This document shows positions 22,979-32,900 of a DNA stretch of 64,000 nucleotides, one piece after another. The number at the start of each line of letters is the position of its first letter. Position 1 is the first letter of the stretch. The translations under genes and the position numbers were made by a program. The stretch is from assembly GCA_001695595.3 (NCBI GenBank), contig MBPM02000016.1:434001-498000 (forward strand), given 5' to 3'. The notes beneath the pieces are model-generated. The model was given only the letters and a program-made list of their open reading frames with translations, was not told the DNA's origin and did not search any database. The stretch is from Plasmopara viticola (lineage: Eukaryota > Oomycota > Peronosporomycetes > Peronosporales > Peronosporaceae).

Positions 22979-25325
22979 GTCGCTTCAAAGCAAAGCTTTG
23001 CAACGAAGATTGGCTCACGAGGTTCAATTTGTTCTTTAAAGTATTTTCGATGAACGTCTTTTATGATAAAGTGGTCGATTGAGACGTAGGTGACGAGTCC
23101 ATGACTGGCTCGTCCATACTTCTGCGTCGACGCCTGTACTTTGAGAAGATCATGGAATTCCCTCCGATTGTGTTTGTAAAGGGAAAAGAGTGCTGTGAAC
23201 CAAATTTTCCACTTGAAAGGCTTTGGTATCCAGAGCAAACTTTGCCCGTTTAGCTGCCTTTTCAAATTCAGCTCGCTAACTTTTAAAAAGAGACGACAAA
23301 ACTGACGACGGATTATTAAGAGGGGCAAAAAACTTTTCGACATCGAGGCGACGATGAATTACCGTAAAAAACCCGCGTCGTGACCGCAGATATCCAGCAT
23401 CACTTATTTCAATTCCGAAATCGATATACACGTGCAGTAGCATATACGTGAGACCGTCCTTTTCAACCGTGTCAAAATCTAAGCAGCGACGCACTAAACT
23501 GTTAGTTCGGGCTGGGGTGCGCAATAATTTTTCCAACGGCAGTCGATGGTACGAGTTTGCACGACAACGTGTCATAAGAGGTGTCGTTGGTGCGTCGTGA
23601 TCAGCTGTATGGTCCATTAAGTGTTCATCAATGTTGTCATGCTCACCACTTGAAACTGAGCTCGCAATGTATTCTCTCTGACTTTTCACTAGTTTACGAT
23701 AGTACACGGATTTCGCTATCAGCATCACTATAATTAGCGCTAGTCACTGCAACTAGAAGGAAGAGCGGGGCAGCCATGACGTTGATCATATGTAGTGACG
23801 TAGTAGCGAATCCATCACTTCCTTCATTCAAAGCGTCCCAAAGTGCTGACCGACCGTAAAAAACTTCGTCATCGACTCCTTGCTGGCCTCCAATCTGTCG
23901 TCCGACTACCGCCAGTTCCAACCCTCTGGCTGCTTGGAAAATGACAATGACAATCGTAGCTGCCAGTATCTCACCTGGACTCACAAAAGTGTATGTGACG
24001 ACGCTATACGCTCGCCGTTCACAAAGACGCACACAAACACTCCAGAACACATTGAGCAAGCAGAGCACAAGCGTCCAGACGCGAACAGTCGAAAAAAGGA
24101 CGTATCCTCTTTTTCGATACTTTTTGCACCACATTGATGCAAACGGGAGGTTCACGAGCCATGAAAATGAAGCCGAAAGGATTGTTAGACCTACGATACA
24201 ATCACTGCGATACAACGAACGATACAATATAAACCAACTTGGATTAGCAATCTCATATTTGCTGGTGTCTTGAAAGCCAAGAAGTGATCTCCATCCGAAC
24301 ATCTGAGCCGCCTCAAGCGCTGCGCGCACGTGTGCGATAAGCAACGCGACGTCTATCAGAATCATAACAATGTACAGATGTCCAAAAGTAGCGAAGTTGA
24401 TGCTGCTCTTTTCCTCAACAACGACGTCGCCAGCTTTTTCACGTAAAATAAAGTGTGAGCGAGAGTTTTGCCGTAGAATCAGCTCGAATCCCATTATATT
24501 GACCTTGTCGACCATCAAGTGCGTTAAATTGTCAAGCAACTCGGCAACATTTGGCGCGAGCGCACCAACAAATGCACTCTCGAACACGTTAGGGCTGCCA
24601 CAAATGAACACGGTGGCATGGTAGTGTCCTGGCCCCGCCGTACTCTCGAACCCTTGTGCACATGTGACATTCGACAGCGGGTGGCTACGACTAAGAAGAT
24701 CAAGCATTCTCAGAAGCTCTGCTTCAGCCGTTGAGTAGATAGGAACCATTTTACTAGAATCCACTTCATCCTCCGTCAAGCGGTACCGCTGAGGAAACTC
24801 GGTGACGAGATTTTCTTGACAAAGTGGCGGTTTTCGATACAAATACAAAAGTTGGCAGCTCGCCCACGCGACTGAATCGACAGTTAAACTAGCCGGGATA
24901 ATTAAATCCTGCAAAACACGTGGCTCAGTAGAAAAGCGGGGTCCGATTTCGCAATTCGTGGCCTTGACTGTGTCAAACGCTCTGCTTCCCTTAGGAGCAT
25001 AAACGTCGCTGCATTTACTTAACAACGCTGTCCACCCCGATCCTCGAAGAAGCGCTGATCCTCCTTCAACTTGAGACTCGTCGAAGCTCAAAAAGGCCGG
25101 TCTTGGCAGAGGTTCGTGCTCGAAATCGTATTCATGGGTCACGTGGAACGAAAATGATTCGAAGGGTCCGATCCACGCAACTTTTGCATACAAATCGAAA
25201 AGATCAAGGCTGTACAGACCAAGTAGCGCACCAGAACGAAGAAAAGGAGATAATTGCATTGCTTGATGCATACGTCTGTTCACATCCGCAAAACCTTTGA
25301 GATCAAATATCTCATCGAGACTCAT
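22975..25325 (-). CDS. Multi-pass membrane protein, two apparent frameshifts
   Basis: I do not recognise the family. From the ATG at 25325 a 543-codon frame runs to 23694. The coding sense then continues in another frame (about 23736 to 23276) and again in a third (about 23283 to 22975), giving roughly 780 residues. The first half is a long non-membrane region, likely luminal or extracellular, with several Cys. The second half has about five hydrophobic helices. The first frame change splits a transmembrane helix that becomes continuous when the frames are joined; the second falls in a T5A4 run. No intron of plausible size explains either. This is either sequencing/assembly error or a recent pseudogene. 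It lies between two paralogous transporters, divergent from the second and convergent with the first. Confidence 0.6.
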
Positions 25326-25461
25326 CAGTTGTATACGATTTTTGAGGTTTCACAAAGTCTGTGAATCGACAATCGACTCTCGCGGGTTGGCGGCCAAGCA
25401 CTCTTCACAATCGAATTGACAACCCACCCATCCAAGTGCAACTTAATAGTCTCTCATAGCC
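25326..25461. promoter_or_regulatory. Shared divergent promoter region
   Basis: The 136 bp between the start codons of the minus-strand membrane gene (25325) and the second transporter (25462) must serve both genes. I see no clear TATA box or complete initiator. Confidence 0.5.
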
Positions 25462-26638
25462 ATGCAAGTCGGCGCAGGAAAACATGAAGCGGAGCACCGG
25501 CTCTTGCTGCCGTCCGTGTCGATAAACAGCAAGACTGAGGACCCACCGCACAAACTACTTGGCATCACATGCGTGGCGTTGTCGGCCGTATGCTTTAGCC
25601 TCATGTCCACTCTTATCAAGTTTGACACGTACACCATGACGTCGGTTGAGGCCATTTTCTGGCGCTCCATTGTCGCCATGATACTTAATTATGTAAGTTG
25701 GAACGACGATATTGTGCGATTTGAAGCTTAGCAAGGTCATGATAGCGCTTGTATTTGCATTGCAGGTGTGCTTATTGTACAGTGGCAAGACACTGTACGT
25801 TGCGCCAGAAGACCGTACAATGCTGTTTTATCGCTGCTTGGCTGGTTTCGCATCCATTTCCTTTGCATTCTACGCGATTTCACAGATGGTGCTTGCTGAC
25901 GCGAGTACACTCGTCTTCACGTCGCCCGTTTTCACCTTCTTTCTGGTAAAGGATGAGGAGTATTCTCTCGTGCTAGAGCTTTTTTTTGACACTGCTTAAT
26001 TCTAGGGATCCTGCATGCTGCATGAACGCATTGATGTTATCAACTTTGGGTGTGCGCTTATATCGTTCAGTGGCTTAATTTGCGTCGTTCGTCCTGGTTT
26101 TATCTTTGGATACGAGCATGCTACAGCCACCACAGATGGTTCGTGGCTCGCCATTGGCTCGGCTTTGCTCGGTGCCATTGGTCAGGCTCTCGCGTTTATC
26201 ACAGTGCGAAAGCTGAGAGGCATTCACCTTATGGTCATCGTACACTACTATATGCTGTTTAGCTTAATCGGGTCGCTTCTGTATATGGCTTTAGTGCAAC
26301 GGGTACGTAGACTGGATAGGCAAATGTACGTGGACTTTATACATGGTGACGTTTGCATGGTGGAGCAGGTGTTTGTGATACCTTCGACTACTGGTGTCTG
26401 GCTGTCTGTGATTGGATGTGGCGTATTCACTTTTATGGGCCAGCTTCTTCTCACAAAGGGTTTCCAGATTGAAAAAGCTGGTATCGCTTCAGTGATGCGC
26501 TATCTGGACGTTGTTTGCGTCTTTATTTGGGACTTTCTGCTACTCGGGGAGCGCATAAACTACTGGAGTATCGTGGGTGCTGCGATTATTTGCACGTGCG
26601 CTGTTGTAATTGCGTTGCGCAAAGCCCATTTGAGCTAG
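25462..26638 (+). CDS. Drug/metabolite transporter (EamA/DMT), copy 2
   Basis: A 325-residue paralogue of the transporter at 21799-22978. Predicted exons are 25462-25692, 25766-25945, 26006-26302 and 26369-26638, with phase 0 introns of 73, 60 and 66 bp. Exon 2 (180 bp) and exon 3 (297 bp) match copy 1 exactly in length, and the residues align without gaps around each splice site. The third intron is a multiple of three and has no in-frame stop, so unspliced RNA would add 22 residues in a loop rather than end translation. Substrate unknown; expected in an internal or plasma membrane. Confidence 0.85.
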
Positions 26639-26807
26639 ATCAATAGATAAGTCTGCACACGAAACGATCGAACGAGGCTTAGATTGGTATGCTTACTACT
26701 TTATGCATGTACACCTATAAAAGAAAAAGCAAGGTTTCGTTGCTTCAACTCTCTTAAACTTCGCATGGTTGCACTCATTACACGTTTGTACACTTGACAC
26801 AATGGTT

Positions 26808-27533
26808 CTAAGCAGTGACTTCGATTTGAAAACAGCTTGTATAGGCAGCACCGCCATACGTGCCGCTGGACGTAGCGATCGAAGAGTTGGTATCGGCATT
26901 ATAGAATTTCCAAAACCAAACGAGGTCGTAGACCCCAGGAGACGTGCCGGCTGGCATGTTGAAGGTTCCGACACACGGATATCCGTCACCAGCTCGTCCT
27001 GAAGGAATTGTCTGCGCGTTGTCCGAGAACGCTTCACCACAATTTCCATCGTCAAAGTTAAAGAGGTTACCATTAATTAGCCGGTCCGAAGTGAGATCAA
27101 ACGTTGTCTTTAAACTCGTGCCAGGAACACCAGTCCAGTATACGCCGTAAGACGTCTTGTCTGCCGCTTGCTCCTTGACAATGTGGCCATTGGACGTGTA
27201 GCCAAAGTATGCAGTAGTTCCAGCCTTTAAAGTGAGGCGATGGCGCCAATCAGAGTAGTCCCACGCATCGGCGGTGCAGATCGCTGCATTCGTAGCCACA
27301 TCGCCAATAAGAATCTTGTACGTCATCTTGTTGTTCACATCGGAATCTCCTCGACCGACATAGTTTTTCATGTAGCCAGCACACATGCCTTTGGCTTTGT
27401 TTCCATCGTAAATGTACTCGGGTCCGCGATCGTAGACGACTGTGCGATCGGTGTCGAGGCAGTCAATCCAGCTGTGGCCAACCACAGAGTTGATGCTCAA
27501 AGCAACAATCGAAATCAGCATCGTCGTTTGCAT
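26808..27533 (-). CDS. Secreted AA17-like lytic polysaccharide monooxygenase
   Basis: A 241-residue secreted protein from the ATG at 27533; the frame upstream opens only with a TTG. A 19-residue signal peptide ends VVG, and cleavage there leaves histidine as the first mature residue (HSWIDC). An N-terminal His is needed for the copper histidine brace of LPMOs. The second brace His may be mature His98 (SNGHIV), and an aromatic pair lies in DLVWFWKF near the C-terminus. Six mature Cys could form three disulfides. Length and the HSWxDC start fit family AA17, known from Phytophthora, where members cleave pectin homogalacturonan oxidatively during infection. Family placement is from memory of the motif; pectin activity is inferred. 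Confidence 0.75.
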   Translation of the reverse strand: MQTTMLISIVALSINSVVGHSWIDCLDTDRTVVYDRGPEYIYDGNKAKGMCAGYMKNYVGRGDSDVNNKMTYKILIGDVATNAAICTADAWDYSDWRHRLTLKAGTTAYFGYTSNGHIVKEQAADKTSYGVYWTGVPGTSLKTTFDLTSDRLINGNLFNFDDGNCGEAFSDNAQTIPSGRAGDGYPCVGTFNMPAGTSPGVYDLVWFWKFYNADTNSSIATSSGTYGGAAYTSCFQIEVTA

Positions 27534-27576
27534 TGTCGATGAATTAGTCAAAACTAGAAAGTGCGCAGTCGAAGGC

Positions 27577-27592
27577 AAATCAGGAAATGACT
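27577..27592 (-). promoter_or_regulatory. Oomycete initiator-like site of the AA17-like gene
   Basis: Read on the minus strand, AGTCATTTCCTGATTT fits the oomycete initiator GCTCATTYYNCAWTTT at 12 of 16 positions. It lies about 45-55 bp upstream of the chosen ATG at 27533, a normal distance for these short leaders. Confidence 0.45.
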
Positions 27593-27995
27593 AAGGACCG
27601 AAGTGCTCCTTTATTTGAACGACCAAACTCAACTAACGCTGACGTGAGAAAGACGGCATTGCAACGTCAGGCTACTCCGATATTGTACCGCTGAGATTTT
27701 GACAAACGAAGTAGTCCACGAAAAGTAGCTTCGTATCAGGCCAGCACACTAAAGCAGAAGCATTAACTGCACCACTTTTCTATTTCACAACTGTACCTGT
27801 CTTCAAACTTTCTTCTTCGAAAAGTGCAATGTATTCATAAAATCATAATTAGACCATCTTTTACACTACAAATGCAGGCAGCACTAAAACGTAGCCTGGA
27901 GCTATTAAAAGTCCATATTTTACGAGGAAAGTCGTGTAATACTGTGTATATACTGATGGAGGAAATAAACACAAAGAGGTTTGTCGAACGCACGC
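27593..27995. other. Spacer between AA17-like and PPR genes
   Basis: About 400 bp without a recognisable gene. It holds the promoter of the AA17-like gene and the 3' region of the PPR gene. Confidence 0.5.
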
Positions 27996-29852
27996 TTAGA
28001 TAAATTTTTCTTCATCCTGAGATGTCGTCTGTCTGCGGTTGAGTTTGCGCCTTCGCGAGTAATAGTCATCTTGGTGGTACACACTTTCAGGCTTGGCTTC
28101 GCTTTCCGCGTTGTTTTGCAAAAGCAATTGGTGCTGATCCGCGTGCGAGGGCAGCATCAGATGCGGTGGCACGTCTTCAATGATACCCTTTGCGCGAATA
28201 GCCATCCACTTGCGAAAATTCCAGTACGGCGCGCGTTCGGGCAGTTGCAGTGCCAGTCGCAGAGCGTTATGCCAGTCGAGGCGGCTCAGACGCTTGTTTA
28301 CTTGCATCATCTGCATTGTAAGGCGTACTGCCTCGCGAGGATTCTTGCGCTTTTCGTCGTAAAATTCGATGGCTTCGCGGTAGCACATGGTCGTTTTGGC
28401 CATGCGCTTGGCGTTACTCTGCAGCATTTGCACTGCTGTCTCGACGGCGCCAGCCCGAATATAGGACAGGATAAGAGACTGATAAGTAGTCGTGTCCCAC
28501 TTTATCCCCCCTTTCTTCATTTCGTTGGCAAATGGATGCATCTTTTCGAGCTGATTAGTTTCCAGCAGCGCAATGAGAGCAGCGTTATAAGCGAACAGAT
28601 TGAGCTGGCCTTCTTCCGATTGGCAAGCCTTAAACTTGTAAAAAATGTCCAATGCGCGCAACTTGAGCTCCTCGTTGTCGGCCTTAGCGTGAGCCATAAT
28701 AACTGCGCCAAGGTACACACCGTGTAAACTTTCACGAAGTTCGTCTGGCATGAAGTCGTACACTTCCACAATTGTTTCCCACTGCTTTCCCTTGGCGCAC
28801 GCGGAGAAAACTGAATTGAAAATGGTCGCCGTGGGTTTAAAATTGTTTGCCTGCATTGAATCCAAGGCATCCAGCGCTAGCTCCCACCTTCCAGTCTTAC
28901 CAGCACAAATGGCAAGCGAATGGTACGTCGATTGCGTCATCTCCAGTCGGCGCTGGCGAATAGCTTGCAGCACGCCAAGAGCACTGTGCACATCTCCTGC
29001 TCGCGCACAGCTGTTGAGAATGTTGTTGTATATGACAATGTTGAGATCAAGGCGGTTTCTCATCATGTCGTCAAAGATCTCGAGCACCAATTCGTGCTGG
29101 CTCGACTTCAGTGCCGATGACAGCGCGTGTGAGTACGTGACAGTCTGTGGCACGTACCCGTCGTTGCGCATCACTTCAAAGACGCGCAGCGCATGGCCAT
29201 ACTGTGCCTCTTTGTAGCAACAGCTAATAGTACTTGAATATGCTTGAATGCGGGGGCGAATGCCGTGCTCCCGAGAATACGCGAGCACGCGCATGCAGTC
29301 GTCCACGCGTCGTCTTGCACCCAGTACCTCCACGAGAAACGACGACACGTCGTATCCCAAACCTCGTCCATCTTCTTGCTGGATTTCGCGAAAGATATCT
29401 AGCGCTGTGCGCCATGCAGCCGCACCGTCTGTGGATTCCATTGCGTCCTCAAGGCGCATCATGTACTCGTGCTCAAGCTTGTCAAGCGAGATAAGACGCG
29501 TGTTTCGCGGCTGCTTTTCCGTTCGAGTGTCATTGTTTAACGCATCCTCTTCGATATTTTCAATGCATTGCGAGACATTGACGTCCTGGGACAAGAATCG
29601 AGCGTCTAGCGGTAGCAATGCTGGCGGTACCGCGCGGTTGATCGTCGGCAAACGAGTTGAGCTGAACCTTGCCACGCTTGAATTGTGAATATCGGCACTT
29701 TGCAGCGTATTTACAGACAGTAAGATCTTGTTAGCTGCACGCCATAGAAGCCTGTGGTGCGCGCACACATGACCTTGCCGTGCAATCATAAAGATCCGCA
29801 CCGCTGAAATGGGAGGTTCTCCGCGACTTTGCCGTACACATATAGTATACAT
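27996..29852 (-). CDS. Mitochondrial pentatricopeptide-repeat (PPR) protein
   Basis: A single-exon 618-residue protein. The first about 45 residues are rich in Arg and hydrophobics and poor in acidic residues, as in a mitochondrial presequence. From about residue 180 to 470 there is a run of P-type PPR motifs of 35 residues, each with signature patterns such as YNNILNSCARAGDVHSALGV and TYHSLAICAGKTGRWELALD. PPR proteins bind organellar RNA base by base and act in its stabilisation, cleavage or translation; the RNA target is unknown. No editing (DYW) or SMR domain is visible. It is divergent from the USP32-like gene with under 100 bp between the starts. Confidence 0.85.
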   Translation of the reverse strand: MYTICVRQSRGEPPISAVRIFMIARQGHVCAHHRLLWRAANKILLSVNTLQSADIHNSSVARFSSTRLPTINRAVPPALLPLDARFLSQDVNVSQCIENIEEDALNNDTRTEKQPRNTRLISLDKLEHEYMMRLEDAMESTDGAAAWRTALDIFREIQQEDGRGLGYDVSSFLVEVLGARRRVDDCMRVLAYSREHGIRPRIQAYSSTISCCYKEAQYGHALRVFEVMRNDGYVPQTVTYSHALSSALKSSQHELVLEIFDDMMRNRLDLNIVIYNNILNSCARAGDVHSALGVLQAIRQRRLEMTQSTYHSLAICAGKTGRWELALDALDSMQANNFKPTATIFNSVFSACAKGKQWETIVEVYDFMPDELRESLHGVYLGAVIMAHAKADNEELKLRALDIFYKFKACQSEEGQLNLFAYNAALIALLETNQLEKMHPFANEMKKGGIKWDTTTYQSLILSYIRAGAVETAVQMLQSNAKRMAKTTMCYREAIEFYDEKRKNPREAVRLTMQMMQVNKRLSRLDWHNALRLALQLPERAPYWNFRKWMAIRAKGIIEDVPPHLMLPSHADQHQLLLQNNAESEAKPESVYHQDDYYSRRRKLNRRQTTSQDEEKFI

Positions 29853-29952
29853 GTAACTAGGATTGTCCCCCTGATAACCATTAAAAATAGGATCGTCCTA
29901 ATATTACGTACCGCTCATGTTACATTCCCCTTTTTCCAATCAAAGATCAGCC
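29853..29952. promoter_or_regulatory. Compact divergent promoter, PPR / USP32-like
   Basis: The 100 bp between the two start codons must drive both genes. It holds two direct copies of AGGATYGTCC, at 29859-29868 and 29889-29898, spaced 30 bp start to start. Confidence 0.5.
29913..29928 (+). promoter_or_regulatory. Oomycete initiator-like site of the USP32-like gene
   Basis: GCTCATGTTACATTCC matches GCTCATTYYNCAWTTT at 13 of 16 positions. Transcripts starting here would begin around the upstream ATG at 29917, so this site supports the ATG at 29953 as the translation start. Confidence 0.6.
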
Positions 29953-32900
29953 ATGGGAAGTGTCATGAGCATGAGTAGCCCGGCTGTGGGTGGTACTGGA
30001 ACCATGGACAGTTATGTACCGCGCTTATCGGACGATGAAGTTAAGCGCTTTACAGACGGATATCGGCGGATCTGTCGCGTTGAAGGCGTGGCGTCGTCAT
30101 CGAGCACGCATCCATCGTCTCTCATAAGCAATTCATCCACAAGTGGAAGCAATACCAACGCAGCAGCAGGCGTCGGTGCAGGAAGAAATGGAGGGAATGG
30201 ATCGTTGTTGAACAAAAAATTGTTTCGTCTCAAGGTCCTTGGAGCATTTCCAATGATTCCAATCTCGCTAGCTGATCGCTTGTTTGAAGTGCTGGATACA
30301 GAGCACAAGGGTGAGCTGACCCTCGAAAACGTACTGAGTGGTCTGGCGTGGCTTAAACACGGCACACACGAGGAGCTGGTGGAACTTTTATTCATTATAT
30401 ACGACTTGAACACGGACAACGTGGTTTCTCGAGAGCAATTGGACAAATTCATGGATGTCATTTACGGCTGCAGACGAGCACGACATGCGACTACAGTGAC
30501 ATTTCTTGATAAAATCTTTCATGGTCGATCCGCGTTGAATTTGCACGAGTTTAAAAAGGTCGTTTGCTTAAAAGATGCACGTGGGGACGCGCTTTTGGTC
30601 AAATGGCTAGCACTGCTGGCTGCGAAGATTGGCACTGACGATGACCCGCAGATTCTAGCACTTGAAAAAACGTACAATCCAGTTGCGATCCGAAGACGCA
30701 TTGCACAAACGACGCTCTTTTCCTTGGCGGAAGTCACGGCACTAGAAAGGCAGTTTCAGAAGATGTTTGACCCGAAAGCTGGAGCAAGTACCAGAACCCC
30801 GAGCGCGCAATTTGTCCATGTACTGAGTGCCAATGGACTTTTCCCAGAAGTGGTGCTTAAAAGGTTTTGTGCGTGCACTGCCATGCCCGAGTTGGTGCTA
30901 TTTGAAGAGTTTTGTCAATTCTTGTCGAATTTTTGTCGAGGACATTCATCTCAGGAGAAGATTTATCATTTATTTAAGATTTTTAGTGATCGCAGTACGA
31001 CGATGCGAATAGATTTTGCAGCAATGAAGGATTTAATTTATGCTGGCGTGCACTGCACCACGACCGATAGCAAAGAGGATGCGGAACAAGAGGAAGAACG
31101 ACAAGTTGAAGAGGTGAAAGCTTTTATTTCTTAAACGACTCTGCTGCTGAGGCTGACTCACTTGTGCGATTATATTGCAATGCTCTTTTTGTTTGCAGAT
31201 TTCGGCAACGCAGACTGCCGAGATAGGATGGGACAAGGAAGCTTTTGCTCAATGGGCGATCAGAGCGGTCGCTGTGCAGCGATTGCTTCACCAATTAGCT
31301 TTTGGAGCGTGCTTTTTATTCGGACTAAAACCCGAATCGGCTCACCTTGAAAAGAGGATTGTAGAGCAGCATTGGCGGGAAGCTACTCGTGTTATTGCCA
31401 TTGGACAAGTACGTTTACTTACTCTGGGAAGTTGTAAACTTTGCTTGATGACCCATGCAGACATTTGATTCAAACCTGTGTCTTGTAGAGTTGGAACTTA
31501 GTCGGGGCTGAGTGGTGGCGAAAATGGTGCGACTATGTGGACATGGATCCGAAAAACGGCAGTCCGCATGGGTCTTTGCGTGTTCCTCAAATCCCTCTGA
31601 ATACCGTGGTAGAAGCAGCCAAAAATATTCGAGGGAATCTCGCTTTACGCTCTGCTACCTTTGGCAGTGGTACAAGCGGCAACAAGCTACCTCGACCCGG
31701 TCCAATTGCCAATTGGAGTCTTCTTTTGCAAAGTGGAAGCAGGAGGCTAAAAGAGAAGCTTGTGCTGGCGCGAGATTTCTACGTACGTCGTTTCACTCCA
31801 ATGTTATTGTGCTTTGCATTTGATTAATGTTGCATCGCTTCCAGATGATTCCGTCGCATGTTTATGCCGTCTTGTTTACTTGGTATAGTGGAGGACCGGA
31901 CTTGGTGCGCCATATTGTTGAGGTTCAAGAGGAGACAGGAAAAGAGACTGAAATTGAATTATTTCCGTTAATCTTACGGGTCGCACGTGTAGACCCTTTG
32001 AGCGGCAGTGTGATCCGGTCCGGCGAAGAGATTTTGCTAAGTAAATTAAGCACACCGGCTAGTCTACTCGAGGCCACTTGTCGAGCGCTGCTACTACTTA
32101 AATTAGTGGGTAAATCTCGATTGTGGTACTTTAACGAGAAGACGCCCGATCTCAAGATTCGGTTGCGTGACGAAAATCCGGACGAACTTGAAAAATTGAC
32201 GCAAGACAGTGTCTTTTTGCTTGAAGGCCAAGACGACGATGGATCATGGCCGCTTTCTCAAACCGACAATCCAAGTCATTCTTCGCCATCAAGCAGCGGC
32301 AGTAATCGGCTAAGTCGTGGATTTGATCGAAGCACTAACGACAAGGCCAGTGCTGCATCGACAAAACGACCGTACGAGCAGCGCTCGTCCATGCGCACGT
32401 CTGACATTTGCGCTAGGGGCAATCTCGGGGAGGCATTGGGGCATCGAGGTACGCAGAGTTGCTGGTGATCAATGCCGACGCATAGTGGCCGTGTTTTAAT
32501 ACTCATTCTCGTAGGACCTGGGAGTGACGTCGAATCTCCGACAATTGAAGTGGATCCGGTGCTTGCGTCTCCCATCGTAAAGAAGCGTTTCTCCAAAGAC
32601 GCCTTTACAGGACCAGGCTTAGTCGGGCTCGATAATCTGGGCAATACGTGCTACATGAGCAGTGCGCTGCAGTGTTTAAGCCACACCCGATTGTTGGTAG
32701 AGTACTTTAAGAATGAAGCCTATCTGAAAGACATTAATTTGCGGAATCGGGACGGCACCAATGGAAAACTGACCGCGGCATTTGGTGAACTACTTCGCGT
32801 TCTTTGGACTTCTGATCGCAAACGCTTTGCTCCAAACGAGTTCAAGAAGGTGCTTGAGAAGTGTAACCCGCAATTTGCCGGGTCTGATCAACATGACGCG

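Noticed and set aside
27576..27578. Longer start for the AA17-like protein
   Set aside because: The codon is TTG, and the extra 15 residues would spoil the signal peptide.
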